Below are positions 11,407-22,182 of a stretch of 64,000 nt of DNA, piece by piece. Position 1 is the stretch's first letter. Every line of letters begins with the position of its first letter. The translations under genes were made by a program, and so were the position numbers. The notes under the pieces were generated by a model that was given only the letters and a program-made list of their open reading frames with translations, made no database searches and was not told where the DNA came from. Source of the DNA: Elymus sibiricus (Eukaryota; Streptophyta; Magnoliopsida; Poales; Poaceae); the NCBI GenBank assembly GCA_039707655.1, contig CM077676.1, positions 451,273,379 to 451,337,378 of the forward strand, read 5' to 3'.

Positions 11407-11640
11407 AGGTGGAGGGGGCTGCCTAAAGACTCATCCTTGCTTTCATACACATGCCATTTGACTTGTCTGGCTTCTCTCTCCCTCCCAGCGAAATAGTTTC
11501 GTAGAGCCGAAAGGTTGTCTCGGTTCCGGCAGGAACTAGTTCTGGACGGCGAAGCCCTGCCGGATAGCTCACACCGTATGTGTGCAACCCCATAGAGAGG
11601 TCGTAGTTTTGATCTTTTGCCCAAGGGGCTGTTCGAGTGT

Positions 11641-11795
11641 CCTCCCGAAGGGCTGTCCGAGTTTCCGTTCGAGTTTCGAGGGTCCTCCCGAAGGGCTGTC
11701 CGAGTTTCCGTTCGAGTTTCGAGGGTCCTCCCGAAGGGCTGTCCGTGACATCGTCCGAGGGACTGTCCGACCGCCTCCCGAAGGGCTGTCCGACG
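11641..11795 (+). repeat. 43-bp repeat array in the LTR transcript leader
   Basis: Units beginning 'cctcccgaagggctgtccga' start at 11641, 11684 and 11727 (period 43), followed by further 'cgaagggctgtccg' echoes. The 3' LTR and the 32240 copy have one unit fewer; the LTR at 34503-36660 has the same number as this one. The array lies downstream of the TATA box, so it should be in the RNA leader. Confidence 0.85.
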
Positions 11796-11990
11796 AGAGA
11801 GTACATCCTCGCGGTTGGGAGGTTGTAAATCCTAGTTGCGGGAATCTACACTGACGATCTACGCCGACTCTTCTTCCGCTGCGCTACGAGTCGGTACGGA
11901 TCAGATCAAACCTTGTATGCAGTCTCCATAGTGATCCTGGGCGTGCTCGATGTACCGAATTTTTTTGTTTTCTGTCGCGTTCCCCTACAG

Positions 11991-12004
11991 TGGCATCATG
12001 AGCC
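11991..12004 (+). other. Primer-binding site (diverged)
   Basis: 'tggcatcatgagcc' starts 2 nt after the 5' LTR. It corresponds to the Copia initiator-Met tRNA site 'tggtatcagagcc', which is intact in the inverted element (39468-39480). Confidence 0.7.
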
Positions 12005-13371
12005 GTGCTATGCGTAGATGCAGGTAACGATCTAGAATGCATGGAGATGTATGGGTATTGCATAATATAATTTTGGAATAGATAAGATCTATTGCTGAAA
12101 ATTATTTATGCGGGTGGCAGATGAAATCTGTTACCCGATGTTCTTGTTGCTTCCCTAGAATTTGCGTATTTCTGATCTCGAGACAGCATGGTGGAATTTA
12201 ACAAAGTTCTGGCAATCCGCGATCCTGATTGATCAACGAAGTGCTATCAGTTCTTTGGGTTCCGCCATAGTCAAAAGAAAGATGAAATTCGCTGACGAAA
12301 GGGCAATGCAGATATGATCTGCACGGGGGTCATGCGTATGACGAAGTTTAGTATGGGGCTTGAGATTTTATTATCTCGTGTTTCATACACCCCGCGATGT
12401 TAATCTAGTGACTTGAATAATCATACTTGATGATAAAACATTGGTAGCTCCGGTTTAAGTCAAAACCTTAGAAGCCACGTAAAATAAAATTTTGCATAAA
12501 CCGATTAGAGGCATCTAACTTGGTTTTGCAGGATGTGCATGTGATGTGGTATAGCAGTGCTCATATTAATTCAATTATGTATGAGATGACTATATGATGT
12601 AAATTTATTAACATGACCTGCGTGTCATGATTCGGCATGATGGCTGGAGCCATATGATTGTCACTTTAATGACCTGCGTGTCAACCTTAAGTAATGCACT
12701 TATTTTATTAGCTATAGAGATAGCAATATTATTTGGTGCATCGACAAGGTGGTGGCAATCTTCGCGAAGGTGAACACCGACGCAAATGCCGAAGACGAAG
12801 AAATACTTGACTTCTCCATCAGAAAGGGCTATACCATATCATGCTATTATGAATTGCCTGAGATGTTTATCCCTTATGATGCACCCTTTTGATTGCGCGG
12901 TAGTCGCTTTTTATTAGGGTGATCTCTCACTTAAAATATCAAGTAGTTAGTGTTCTCCCAAGTGTAGCACCGTCACGCCACCTATCTCTTCGGGCATCAC
13001 ATGATCTCCATGGGTGCGAACGATTAGAGAAGTGTGAGGCGGGTGAGTTGAGACCTCGCAGCAAGATCACTTGGTTGACTTGACGTTCAGGTAGGACAGT
13101 CCTGAGCTCGGAACACACGCATCGAAAGATGAACAAGAATCACATGGAGATGTGATCGGCAAGTTTGCCTACCAATTGAAGTTCACGCCGTTTGTGTTCA
13201 TCTCGAACCGTGGCGCTGAATGGAAATATGGATCTTGAATCACTCATAATCAATTTTGAGAGATATTGATTTGAGTGGGAGCGTACTTTAGAATAAAATT
13301 GTTTATTCACTAGTGCAAAAATCATTATGAACAAAGTCTAAGTGAAACTTGTGTTTTCCGTTGTAGATGAA
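12005..13371 (+). other. Retrotransposon leader, non-coding
   Basis: The long untranslated leader between primer-binding site and gag of element 1. It is repeated at 36675-38039 (same orientation) and inverted at about 38325-39467. Confidence 0.8.
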
Positions 13372-14022
13372 ATGGCTCGCAACGCCGCATTCAACTTAGG
13401 CCCGATGTTAGAGAAAGAGAAGTTAGCTGCGAATGGAAGCAACAATGTGGACTGGGTCCGTAACCTGAGGATTGTCCTCAGGAGCGCTAGGAAAATGTAT
13501 GTGCTTGAAACTGCTCTTCCAGCTAAACCGGCGGCAGATGCCCCGGAAGATGAACAAAATGTCTGGGCCACTAAGGATGATGATCACAACTTAGTGCAGT
13601 GCCTTATACTAGCTTGCATGAGTCCAGGGCTTCAAAAACGTTTTGAATTCCATAAGCCCCGTGATATGATCCAGGAATTGGATGCTCTGTACAAGGAAAC
13701 CGCAAGGTCTGAACGATTTGATATCATGAGGGCCTTGATGGAATGCAAGATGACTGAGGGTAGTTCAGTTGGCGAACACGTAGTCACAATGATTGGCTAT
13801 GCTGAAAGGCTTAAAACCCTGGAATTTCCACTTCCACCTGACCATATGATGGACATGCTGCTTTCTTCACTCCCCCTGTCTTACGACGGTTTTATCATGA
13901 ACTACAACATGAGTGGGATGGAGAAGACACCAGAAGAGGTGCTCGCCATGCTGAAAACTACGGAAGGAGGACTGAGGAAAAATCGCAAGCAAGTGTTGCT
14001 TGTGAATAAAACCGCCAGTTAA
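13372..14022 (+). pseudogene. Copia gag (capsid part), element 1
   Basis: ATG at 13372 ('MARNAAFNLGPML') begins a UBN2-type Copia gag: 'VQCLILACMSPGLQ', 'ALYKETARSERFDIMRAL', 'LLSSLPLSYDGFIMN'. A TAA at 14020-14022 interrupts it; the same frame continues after it with Lys-rich sequence and a zinc knuckle. Gag forms the virus-like particle that packages the RNA. The stop makes this a gag that lacks its RNA-binding C-terminus unless read through. Confidence 0.9.
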
Positions 14023-15436
14023 AAAAAAAAGGCAAGCCAAAGAAGGGCAAGGGCGCCGGTAAGACCGGCTCCCAAAGCAATTCTAAGGGCGGAGCCAGGA
14101 ATGAAACTGAGTGCTTCTACTGCAAGGGCACAGGACACTGGAAGAGAAACTGCAAGAAGTATCTGGAAGATAAGAAGTCCGGGAAAACCGGAAAAGGTAT
14201 AATTGCTATACAAGTTAATGTCATTGACGTTTTGTTTGCTAGCGAAAATTCTAAGTCTTGGGTATTTGATACCGGATCGGTTGCTCACATTTGCAACTCG
14301 ATACAGGGGCTTCAGAAGGTGCGCAAACTAGCAAAGAATGAAGTCGTGATGCGCGTCGGGAACGGCGCTGAGATCGCCACTCAAGCCGTCGGCATTATGC
14401 CTCTATGTCTCCCTTCAGGATTTATCTTAGAACTAAATAACTGTTATTTTGTTCCACTATTGTGTACAAACATTATCTCCGGATCATGTTTAGTACACGA
14501 TGGGTATTCGTACAATTCTGAGAACAATGGTTGTTCAGTTTATTGTAAGGATATGTTTTATGGATTTGCACCCATTGTTGGGGGCCTTTTCATACTAAAT
14601 CTTGAATGTGGAAATGATGTCTTTAACGTGAATGCTAAACGCCTTAAGAAGGCTGATACCACCACCACTTACTTGTGGCACTGTCGCCTTGGCCACATCG
14701 GAAAGAAACGCATGCAAAGACTCCATAAAGATGGAGTTTTACCGTCCCTTGATTTTGAATTAGTTGACACATGTGAAGCTTGTCTAATGGGAAAAATGAC
14801 CAAGACGCCATTCATGGGTCATCCTGAACGGGCGGGTGAATTATTGGAAATAATACATAGTGATCTATGTGGTCCGATGAACACAGCCGCACGGGGTGGG
14901 TATTTTTACTTCGTGACTTTTACTGATGATTTAAGTAGGTATGGATATATCTACTTGATGAAGCACAAGTCGAAAACCTTTGAAAAGTTCAAAGAATTTC
15001 AGAATGAGGTAGAAAATCATCGTAACAAAAGGATTAAGTTTCTGCGGTCTGATCGCGGAGGCGAATACCTTAGTCATGAGTTTGGCCAACATCTGAGTGA
15101 CCGTGGAATCGTTTCACAGCTTACGCCTCCCGGAACTCCACAGCGAAACGGAGTGTCGGAATGACGTAACCGAACCCTGTTAGACATGGTAAGGTCGATG
15201 ATGTCTCTTACAGATCTGCCAATATCTTTTTGGGGTCACGCACTAGAAACTGCCGCTCACACATTAAACAGAGCACCGTCTAAGTCTGTTGAGACGACAC
15301 CATACGAGTTATGGAACGGGAAGAAACCCGGTTTGTCGCATCTCAGAATTTGGGGTTGTGGGGTATATGTAAAATGTTTACAACCTACCAAACTCGATCC
15401 CAGATCAGAAATGTTACTTTATAGGTTATCCCAAGT
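14023..15436 (+). pseudogene. Copia zinc knuckle, protease and integrase, element 1
   Basis: In the gag frame after its stop come the CCHC knuckle 'CFYCKGTGHWKRNC' (about 14113), the aspartic protease motif 'WVFDTGSVAHICNS' (about 14260), and the integrase zinc region 'LWHCRLGHIGKKRM' with 'CEACLMGK'. The catalytic residues are Asp in 'HSDLCGP', Asp in 'FTDDLSRY' and Glu in 'GTPQRNGVSE'. A TGA at 15162-15164 follows that Glu directly; a family CGA codon changed by C-to-T at CpG is the simplest origin. Near 15409 two bases are missing relative to 32545, shifting the frame. Confidence 0.9.
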
Positions 15437-17331
15437 TAACAATTGGGTATTCCTTCTACTACCCGTTCGATAACAAAGTGTTTGTTGCCAGAAATGGACA
15501 ATTTCTTGAGAAAGAGTTTCTCGCTAAAGAATTAAGTGGGAGGACAGTACAACTTAATGAGATTAGTGAATCTTCGGCAACCGTTGATATGGCTAAGGAA
15601 CCGGAAGTAATTCCGCAAATTATCCCTACAACCGAGCCGGAAGTTGTCGCATGTGATGCGGAGACTTCAGACAATGTTGTAACTGAACCGCGCAGATCAG
15701 GTAGGGCTATCCAGCCACCTGAGTGGTTTCATAACGAAATCTTCATTCTTGAAGACGATGAACCTGCGCACTATAAGGAAGCGGTGGTGGGGCCCAGCTC
15801 AAGGGAATGGCACAAGGCCAGGAAATCCGAGATGGAATCCATGTACGAAAACCAAGTTTGGAACTTGGGAGAACTTCCAGATGGCATAAAACCCATCGGT
15901 TGTAAATGGATGTTCAAAAGAAAGATGGACGCGGATGGTAACATTACTATCCACAAAGCTAGACTTGTCGCGAAAGGGTTCACGCAAGTTCCAGGAGTGG
16001 ACTACGACGAGACTTTCTCGCCCGTAGCTATGCTTAGGTCTGTTCGGATATTACTAGCAATTGCTGCTTATTTCGATTATGAAATATGGCAGATGGATGT
16101 CAAAACGGCTTTCCTAAATGGAAACCTCAAAGAGGTTGTATACATGATACAGCCAGAAGGTTTTGTCGATCCTAAGAATGCTGGAAAGGTATGCAAGCTT
16201 CAGAAAACCATTTATGGTCTGAAGCAAGCATCAAGGAGCTGGAACATTCGTTTTGATGAAGTGGTCAAAGAGTTTGGCTTCATCAGGAATGACGAAGAAT
16301 CTTGTGTTTACAAGAAGTTTAGTGGGAGCGCAAAAGCATTTCTAATCTTGTATGTGGATGACATATTGTTGATTGGAAATGACGTGAATTTCCTTAGCGA
16401 AATAAAAGACTCATTGAAGAAAAGTTTTTCAATGAAAGACTTAGGCGAAGCGGCATATGTATTGGGCATCAGAATCTATAGAGATAGATCACAACGCCAG
16501 ATAGCGCTTAGCCAAAGCACGTACATTGACAAGGTGTTGAAAAGGTTCAACATGGAGAACTCCAAGAAAGGCCTACTCCCCATGTTACCTGGCACAATGC
16601 TTTGCAAGAATCAGTGTCCTCGGACTCTCGATGAGCGAGTACAGATGAATGATGTTCCATATGCCTCGGCAGTTGGTTCTATTATGTATGCCATGCTATG
16701 TACAAGACCGGACGTTTCCTATGCGCTAAGTGTTAGCAGCCGGTACCAAAGTGATCCAGGATTGGAACACTGGGCCGCAGTCAAGGGTATTCTTAAGTAC
16801 CTCAGAAGGACCCAGGATTTACTCCTTGTGTATGGAGGTGATGAAGAGCTCATTGTAAGTGGTTACACTGATGCAGGCTTCATGACTAACCCAGATGACT
16901 TCAAATCTCAATCAGGCTATGTTTTCATATTGAACGGCAGCGTAGTTGATTGGAAAAGTTCCAAACAAAAGACTATGGCGGATTCTACGATGGAGGCGGA
17001 ATATGTTGCTGCTTTAGAAGCCTCCAAGGAGGCGGTATGGATCAAGCAATTTCTTGAAGACCTTGGTGTGGTTCCAAGTGCTCTGGACCCGGTGGAGATC
17101 TATTGTGATAATAGTGGCGCCGTGGCTCAGGCAAGGGAGCCAAGTTCGCACCATAAGACAAGACATATTGAATGCAAATATAAACTCATTCGACATCATG
17201 TCGAAGCGGGTTTAGTGAAAGTACGCAAAGTTCACATGGATCTGAATGTGTCAGACCCGATGACAAAGCCTCTACCACGAGCAAAGCATGAGCAGCACCG
17301 GATTGCCATTGGTGTTAGGGAAGCCATGTAA
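15437..17331 (+). pseudogene. Copia reverse transcriptase and RNase H, element 1
   Basis: An open frame runs to a stop at 17329-17331. It has the Copia RT start 'CKWMFKRKMDADGN', 'QMDVKTAFLNGNL', 'IYGLKQASRSWN' and the catalytic 'LYVDDILLIGN', then RNase H 'SGYTDAGFMT', 'AEYVAALEAS' and 'IYCDNSGAV'. These copy the RNA into DNA and remove the template. This domain looks intact in itself but is cut off from gag by the upstream stops and frameshift. Confidence 0.93.
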
Positions 17332-17345
17332 CTGGATTATGACTC

Positions 17346-17362
17346 TAGTGCAAGTGGGAGTC
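17346..17362 (+). other. Polypurine tract
   Basis: 'tagtgcaagtgggagtc' directly precedes the 3' LTR; the purine-rich 'aagtgggag' is the plus-strand primer typical of Copia elements. The same tract occurs before 34503. Confidence 0.75.
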
Positions 17363-19487
17363 TGTAGGAGATATGCCCTAGAGGCAGTAATAACAGTTAT
17401 TTTGTATCTCCGGGTTTGTAATGAATGTTTATGTTCCATGCTATAACTGCAATGATTCTCGAGTCTACAATATCCATGAGGCTCGGAGGGAAACTCATAT
17501 GCACGTGTGGTATAATAAACGGTAAAATGTATTCCTAGTCTTGCCTCTAAGACCGGCTCAAGTATTGCATGATGATCCTGTTTTCCTGATCATGGGCATG
17601 GCTATGCCGGCAATTTTGAGGGCACAATGTTAGTAGAACACTTGTGTTTAATCGACCCGAATTGATGTTATGCTATGAGATTCATTCGTCACAAGTTAAT
17701 GGTTAATAACACAGAGATAGTTAATGTTTGCATAATTCCTTAGACCATGAGAGTATAGAGTTCCTTCGTACTTGCTTCGTGAACTTTGGGGTTTGTTAGA
17801 CGTCATCCGTAACTGGGTGGCTATTACGGCGGCTTACGGGTTCACGGAAAAGTATGACAAGAAACAAGATAGCTCAAGATTGGGATTTGCTCCTCCGACA
17901 ATGGAGAGATATTCTCGGGCCCTCTCGGTGTTACGGTATCCATCATCGTCTGGCCAGACACATTGTGATTTGATCACTGGGATGCCGGAACACAGAAACG
18001 AGAAAAGAGAACAAAACCGGTAACGAGGTAACTTGCATGGTGGACAAGTTGTTGATCCACGGGGATGCAATAAATCTCACCTCGGGTGTTTGTAATATAT
18101 CGTGAAGCAACAGGAATAGCACACGGCAACTGGAGGTTCACTCGAATATTCAGTCGTGTGGGTATAGGGGTCAATATGGGTGTCCACGGCTCCGATGTTG
18201 ATCATTGACCGGAAAGTGTTCCGGGTCATCTCTATACTTCACCGAACCAATAGGGTCACACGCTTAAGGGTCATCTATCTGCTGAATACTAGACGGGGAG
18301 TCTGAGAGAAAATCACCGGAAAAGTTTCGGACGAAACGGAAACGTTCCGGAGAGGACACCGGAATAGTTCCGGTAAAACTGAAAAGTTGTTTCAGGGGAT
18401 ACCATTAAGTCAAATTGGTTTCGGCACACGTCTGGAAATTCTTGGAGGATTCCAGAAGTGTTCTGGAAACTTCTGAGAATTTTCCGGGATAAAAACCAGA
18501 AATGTTCCGGAGCTACCGGAACCGATTTGATAGCTTTTCGCTGAAGAAAAACATTGTTCCAGAATTATTTCGGAATGCGTTCAAAATTGTTTTAGTGGGT
18601 ACTAGAATTATTCTAGGCACACAGAAATAATTTGGGATTTAACGGACGCAGAAAAATGTCTTCGTGAATAGTGAAAGTGCTTTTTGGGTTTTTCTTCTAG
18701 AAGAAAATCACTTTTGGTGAGAGATAAAGGTGTGTGAAAGGTGGTGGGCCCCCTCAAAGGGGGCAGCACCAAATTTCGTCCATGGTGGTGTGTGTGGGGG
18801 GGGGGGGGGGCCCTCTTGGGGTTTCCTTCCACCTCATGGTGGATATGTTCTACACACACCCTTATGTGGCATTTGGGTGAAAAGATCTTGAGCCCCTTTT
18901 GGTCTTTTTACCCCTTGCCTCTACCCCTTGCTCCTCCTATAAATAGAGGTGGAGGGGGCTGCCTAAAGACTCATCCTTGATCTCATACACATGCCATTTG
19001 ACTTGTCTGGCATCTCTCTCCCTCCCAGCGAAATAGTTTCGTAGAGCCGAAAGGCTGTCTGGGTTCCGGCAGGAACTAGTTCTGGACGGCGAAGCCCTGC
19101 CGGATAGCTGACACCGTATGTGTGCAACCCCGTAGAGAGGTCGTAGTTTCGATCTTTTGCCCGAGGGGCTGTTCGAGTGTCCTCCCGAAGGGCTGTTCGA
19201 GTTTCCGTTCGAGTTTCGAGGGTCCTCCCGAAGGGCTGTCCGTGACATCGTCCGAGGGACTGTCCGACCGCCTCTCGAAGGGCTGTCCGACGAGAGAGTA
19301 CATCCTCGCGGTTGAGAGGTTGTAAATCCTAGCTGCAGGGATCTGCACCGACGATCTACACCGACTCTTCTTCCGCTGCGCTACGAGTCGGTACAGATCA
19401 GATCAAACCTTGTATGCAGTCTCCATAGTGATCCTGGGCGTGCTCGCTGTACCGATTTTTTTTTGTTTTCTGTCGCGTTCCCCTACA
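17363..19487 (+). repeat. 3' LTR of element 1
   Basis: 2125 bp, 'tgtaggagatatgcc' to 'ttcccctaca', TATA box 18938-18946. It contains no solo-LTR insertion and no tandem duplication, so those events hit only the 5' LTR after integration. Confidence 0.93.
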
Positions 19488-19492
19488 GTTGG

Positions 19493-19827
19493 CGGATCCG
19501 GAGGAGGAGGAGGCGGCGCCGCCTGCTCCGGGGTTCAACTTGCCGGAGGCGGAGGCGGAGTTCGCCGTCGCCCAAGCCGAGAAGATGGCGGAGCAGCAGG
19601 CCATCCTGGAGTCCATCCAGGATGAGGCCTACGTGGAGGCCAACCGGGAGTTCCTCCTACAGGAGCAGGCGGCGTCCGACGCGCTCTTCGCCGAATTCGA
19701 CGCGGAGATAGAGGCGGAGGAGGCCGCAGCGGAGCAGCCGGAGGCACCGGAGGCGCGAGAGCTGCAGCTGCCGCCCATGCTGCCGGGGCCGGGCACGGAG
19801 ACCGTCGAGATCTCCGACGAGGAGTAG
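19493..19827 (+). pseudogene. Glu-rich protein of the Harbinger-like element, C-terminal part
   Basis: The frame continues from 7429 once the Copia element is removed. It is very acidic and Ala/Glu-rich, with a probable helix ('AEFAVAQAEKMAEQQ'), the conserved block 'ILESIQDEAYVEANREF' and an acidic tail 'EISDEE' before TAG at 19825. The 'QAILESIQDEAYVE' block and the tail recur in the paralogue at 50330-50770, so they look like the constrained parts. I know no function. The Copia insertion separates it from its start and promoter. Confidence 0.65.
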
Positions 19828-19999
19828 CTAGATCATCTACGTAGTACGTAGGTTTTATCTTTTGCATGCTTTTGTATGAATTTGAGAATCTAGTATGAGA
19901 TGTCCGGATGCAGTTGTGCTAATTTGAGGAGTGCCTGGTGAGTGTCCGCGGACGCGCCCGAGGGGTCATGTTTGTCATATGCGGGTGTAGATGCTCTTA

Positions 20000-21273
20000 C
20001 GCAGAAAATCCATGGATGTATTGTTCCCCTTCTTTCCTAGTTTTTTTTTTCTTGCCTCTACTCTCTCCTGTCTCGTTCTGTCTTGCTTCTCCTGCCGAGG
20101 ATGCATGCACGCTACAGGTCAGCCTTGCTAGACAATCAGATTGGGTGGCCGCTACATGCACATGAATGCATCAAGCTGCTACAGCAGCGCGGCATACAAC
20201 CCCAGCAGCACGCGCGTGCTTTACGTGGTGTCTAATGCGTGAGGTTGGGGCAAGGAGGCCAAGCCAATGTGAATTTATTTGCATTATTCATACAAATCTA
20301 AAACCTATTTTTTTTCTTGAACCCCAAAAATACCTAATGACCCCAGAATTAAATAGATTCATCAAAATTCATCCGGTTTTCATTTCAGAAAAACTTGTAC
20401 TCCTTTTCGATCAACTCAATGAGACAAACTCCTACCCGGTCTCGGTTTTTTTCTTACGACTTATGTTTCAACAATTCAAATTTTGGTCAACCATCCCACT
20501 CATGAAAAAAAATATGAAGTCACAAAAGTCTTGGGTAGTACATGACTGGCGGCGGCGACCAGTGTCTGAGGAGGCCTGCACGGTCTGGTCGATCACCCCG
20601 GGAGGCGGGGCTTTTGGCGCTGCGTCGGGAGTGAGCGGTAGCGGCGTCATTCGACTCCATGGAGGTGGCGCGGATGGGATCAGGAGGACACACGTGTGGG
20701 CAGGAGATGAAGCGTCTCGTGAAACTTCACAATGGAAGTGGCGCCAATTTTTATGAAAAGGGTTATCTTCCCGTAAACGCGAGGAGAGTTTGAAAAAGTA
20801 TATAGGAGATCCCATAAAGAGAATTCAGGTTTACGAAGCTGTTGAAGGCTATTTTTGGCTCAACCTTTAAACGGTAGTTTTTTTTTTTTTTTTTTACGGT
20901 CAAGGGGCTATTGGAGATGCTCGTCTCTGAAAGTGATTTGACGATTCTCCATGACACATCACGCTCATCATGGCAACGCAGCAATGTTGGCTCGTTATCG
21001 AGTCTTGCTATTGCTCAACGGTGTGGTCGTCAGCTCCACGGCCGGCTAGGGGGCCGTTATGCCTCACATGTCCCTGCACGGCTGCACCGCGTCCTAGGAG
21101 CCAGAGTTGATCGACCTCGTCAACGACAGTTCAGGCGTGGTAAGGAGCGACTTGGCGGTAGCCAACGTGCATTGGGGGCGTGTGCAGCCAGGAAGGCCGG
21201 ATGGAGGGCACGGCCATAAAGAGTACGAGAAGATGCGATCCATGTGAACATTAGTTCAACGCTTTGGTTGGTA
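20000..21273. other. No supported gene; one transposon-like end
   Basis: An ATG-initiated 196-codon frame at 20166-20756 shows no motif and changes composition midway, so I do not call it. At 20905-20922 'ggggctattggagatgctc' resembles a Harbinger-type terminus, but no partner end was found. A T-run lies at 20879-20895. Confidence 0.45.
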
Positions 21274-21355
21274 CTCCCACCGTCTCATATAATATAAAAA
21301 CGTTTTTGACATAGTATAGTATCAAAAACGTTTTTATATTATGAGACGTCGGGAG
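21274..21355. mobile_element. Short Stowaway MITE
   Basis: 82 bp, almost a perfect hairpin: 'ctcccaccgtctcatataat' pairs with the complement at the right end, loop near 'catagtatag'. Both sides carry the TA target site. It belongs to the Stowaway type whose arms read 'ataaaaacgtttttgaca'. Confidence 0.9.
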
Positions 21356-21584
21356 TAGTATATACAAATGGACTAAAGTCTTGAGTACTTTGCAAAACAA
21401 AGATGCCCAGCGAGCCAAAGCAATCTCAATCAAACAGAAATGTAGCCAGTGGGAAAAGAATAACCCAATGAGGAAAATGTCGAGAATACCTAGGTAATCT
21501 TATAGCAGTAGTAATTGGTAGTACGTACTACCGTAATAAAACCAGAACTTAATTAATCAACTAGCCTGTAAAAGCGTTGGTGGC

Positions 21585-21900
21585 GGAACTGGATCCTCTA
21601 ACATTAAGAAGGGAAGTTAGAGAAGCTACAGTACCCTAACTTGCCTTCTTTCAATCCATATGATTAAGACTAAAATAACTTAAATTAATTTGTAAATTAC
21701 CGATCTATTGTGTACATTTCTAGTAATTACATACAAACAAATTGATGGTAAAATAAAATTAATTTTAGATTATTTATATCTACAATAATGACCGACAATA
21801 AACAACCTGCTAACAGTCCCTAACTTTCCTTCTTCATTTTACACTACACTAGCACTGTAGCACTGTGACTTCCCTTCTCAATGTTAGAGGATCCGGTTCC
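21585..21900. mobile_element. Mutator-type MITE with 9-bp target duplication
   Basis: Terminal inverted repeats of about 30 bp: left 'ggaactggatcctctaacat', right the complement of 'ggaaccggatcctctaacat'. They are flanked by identical 9-mers 'gttggtggc' at 21576-21584 and 21901-21909. A 9-bp duplication with long inverted repeats is the Mutator superfamily signature. The interior is AT-rich and non-coding. Confidence 0.88.
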
Positions 21901-22182
21901 GTTGGTGGCTGCCATGGAAGTGACCGTGCCTGGAAAGAAGGCTCTGCCACATTGCGTCCGCCCTGCTCTGCCATGCCTCTGCTGCTCGGCCGTCACGGCG
22001 CCTGCGATCACAGCTAGTCTACCTCAGCTGTACAATGCCTTGTCTGTCCATCCATGTACCGCACTCTGCTGGGTGTCGCGTCTGCGCCGCGCTGCGTTGC
22101 TCTGTGGTTGGTGTGTTGTGTCGACGGATTAGCCGTTGAGTTTTACAAAGGATGTGGTATACAGTACTACTTCTTTTTACTA

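Larger units (their letters stand above)
7430..11989 (+). repeat. 5' LTR of element 1 (contains nested insertions)
   Basis: It aligns with the 3' LTR (17363-19487, 2125 bp) at both ends but measures 4560 bp. The excess is a 1531-bp solo LTR with its 5-bp duplication (8205-9740), an 866-bp tandem duplication copy, and one extra 43-bp repeat unit. The first about 130 bp differ from the 3' LTR at two positions. Confidence 0.9.
7430..19487 (+). mobile_element. Copia LTR retrotransposon, BARE/Angela-related (element 1)
   Basis: A complete Ty1/Copia element: 5' LTR 7430-11989 (swollen by later events), internal region 11990-17362, 3' LTR 17363-19487. The LTR termini are TG...CA ('tgtagg' to 'cctaca') with target-site duplication gttgg. 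Domain order gag, protease, integrase, reverse transcriptase, RNase H is the Copia order. It is inactive: two in-frame stops and a 2-nt deletion break the polyprotein. The LTR start resembles BARE/WIS/Angela ('atatgccctagaggca') but is clearly diverged, so a related family is safer than a name. Confidence 0.95.
6828..19996 (+). mobile_element. PIF/Harbinger-like element carrying a Glu-rich ORF, split by a Copia insertion
   Basis: Left end 'gagcatctacagccggg' and right end complement 'gagcatctacacccgca' form a terminal inverted repeat. Both ends are flanked by TTA (6825-6827 and 19997-19999), the 3-bp target site of PIF/Harbinger transposons. Without the Copia element (7430-19487) and one copy of its 5-bp duplication, the element is about 1.1 kb. 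It has a TATA box and one ORF but no transposase, so it must have depended on an autonomous relative. A 5'-degraded relative lies at 50330-50912, and a possible third tail at 23816-24212. Confidence 0.75.

Noticed and set aside
11641..11795. CRISPR-like direct repeats
   Set aside because: Repeats are contiguous 43-bp units without unique spacers, inside a plant LTR.
20166..20756. 196-codon ATG frame
   Set aside because: No motif, composition changes midway, no splice or promoter support; likely chance.
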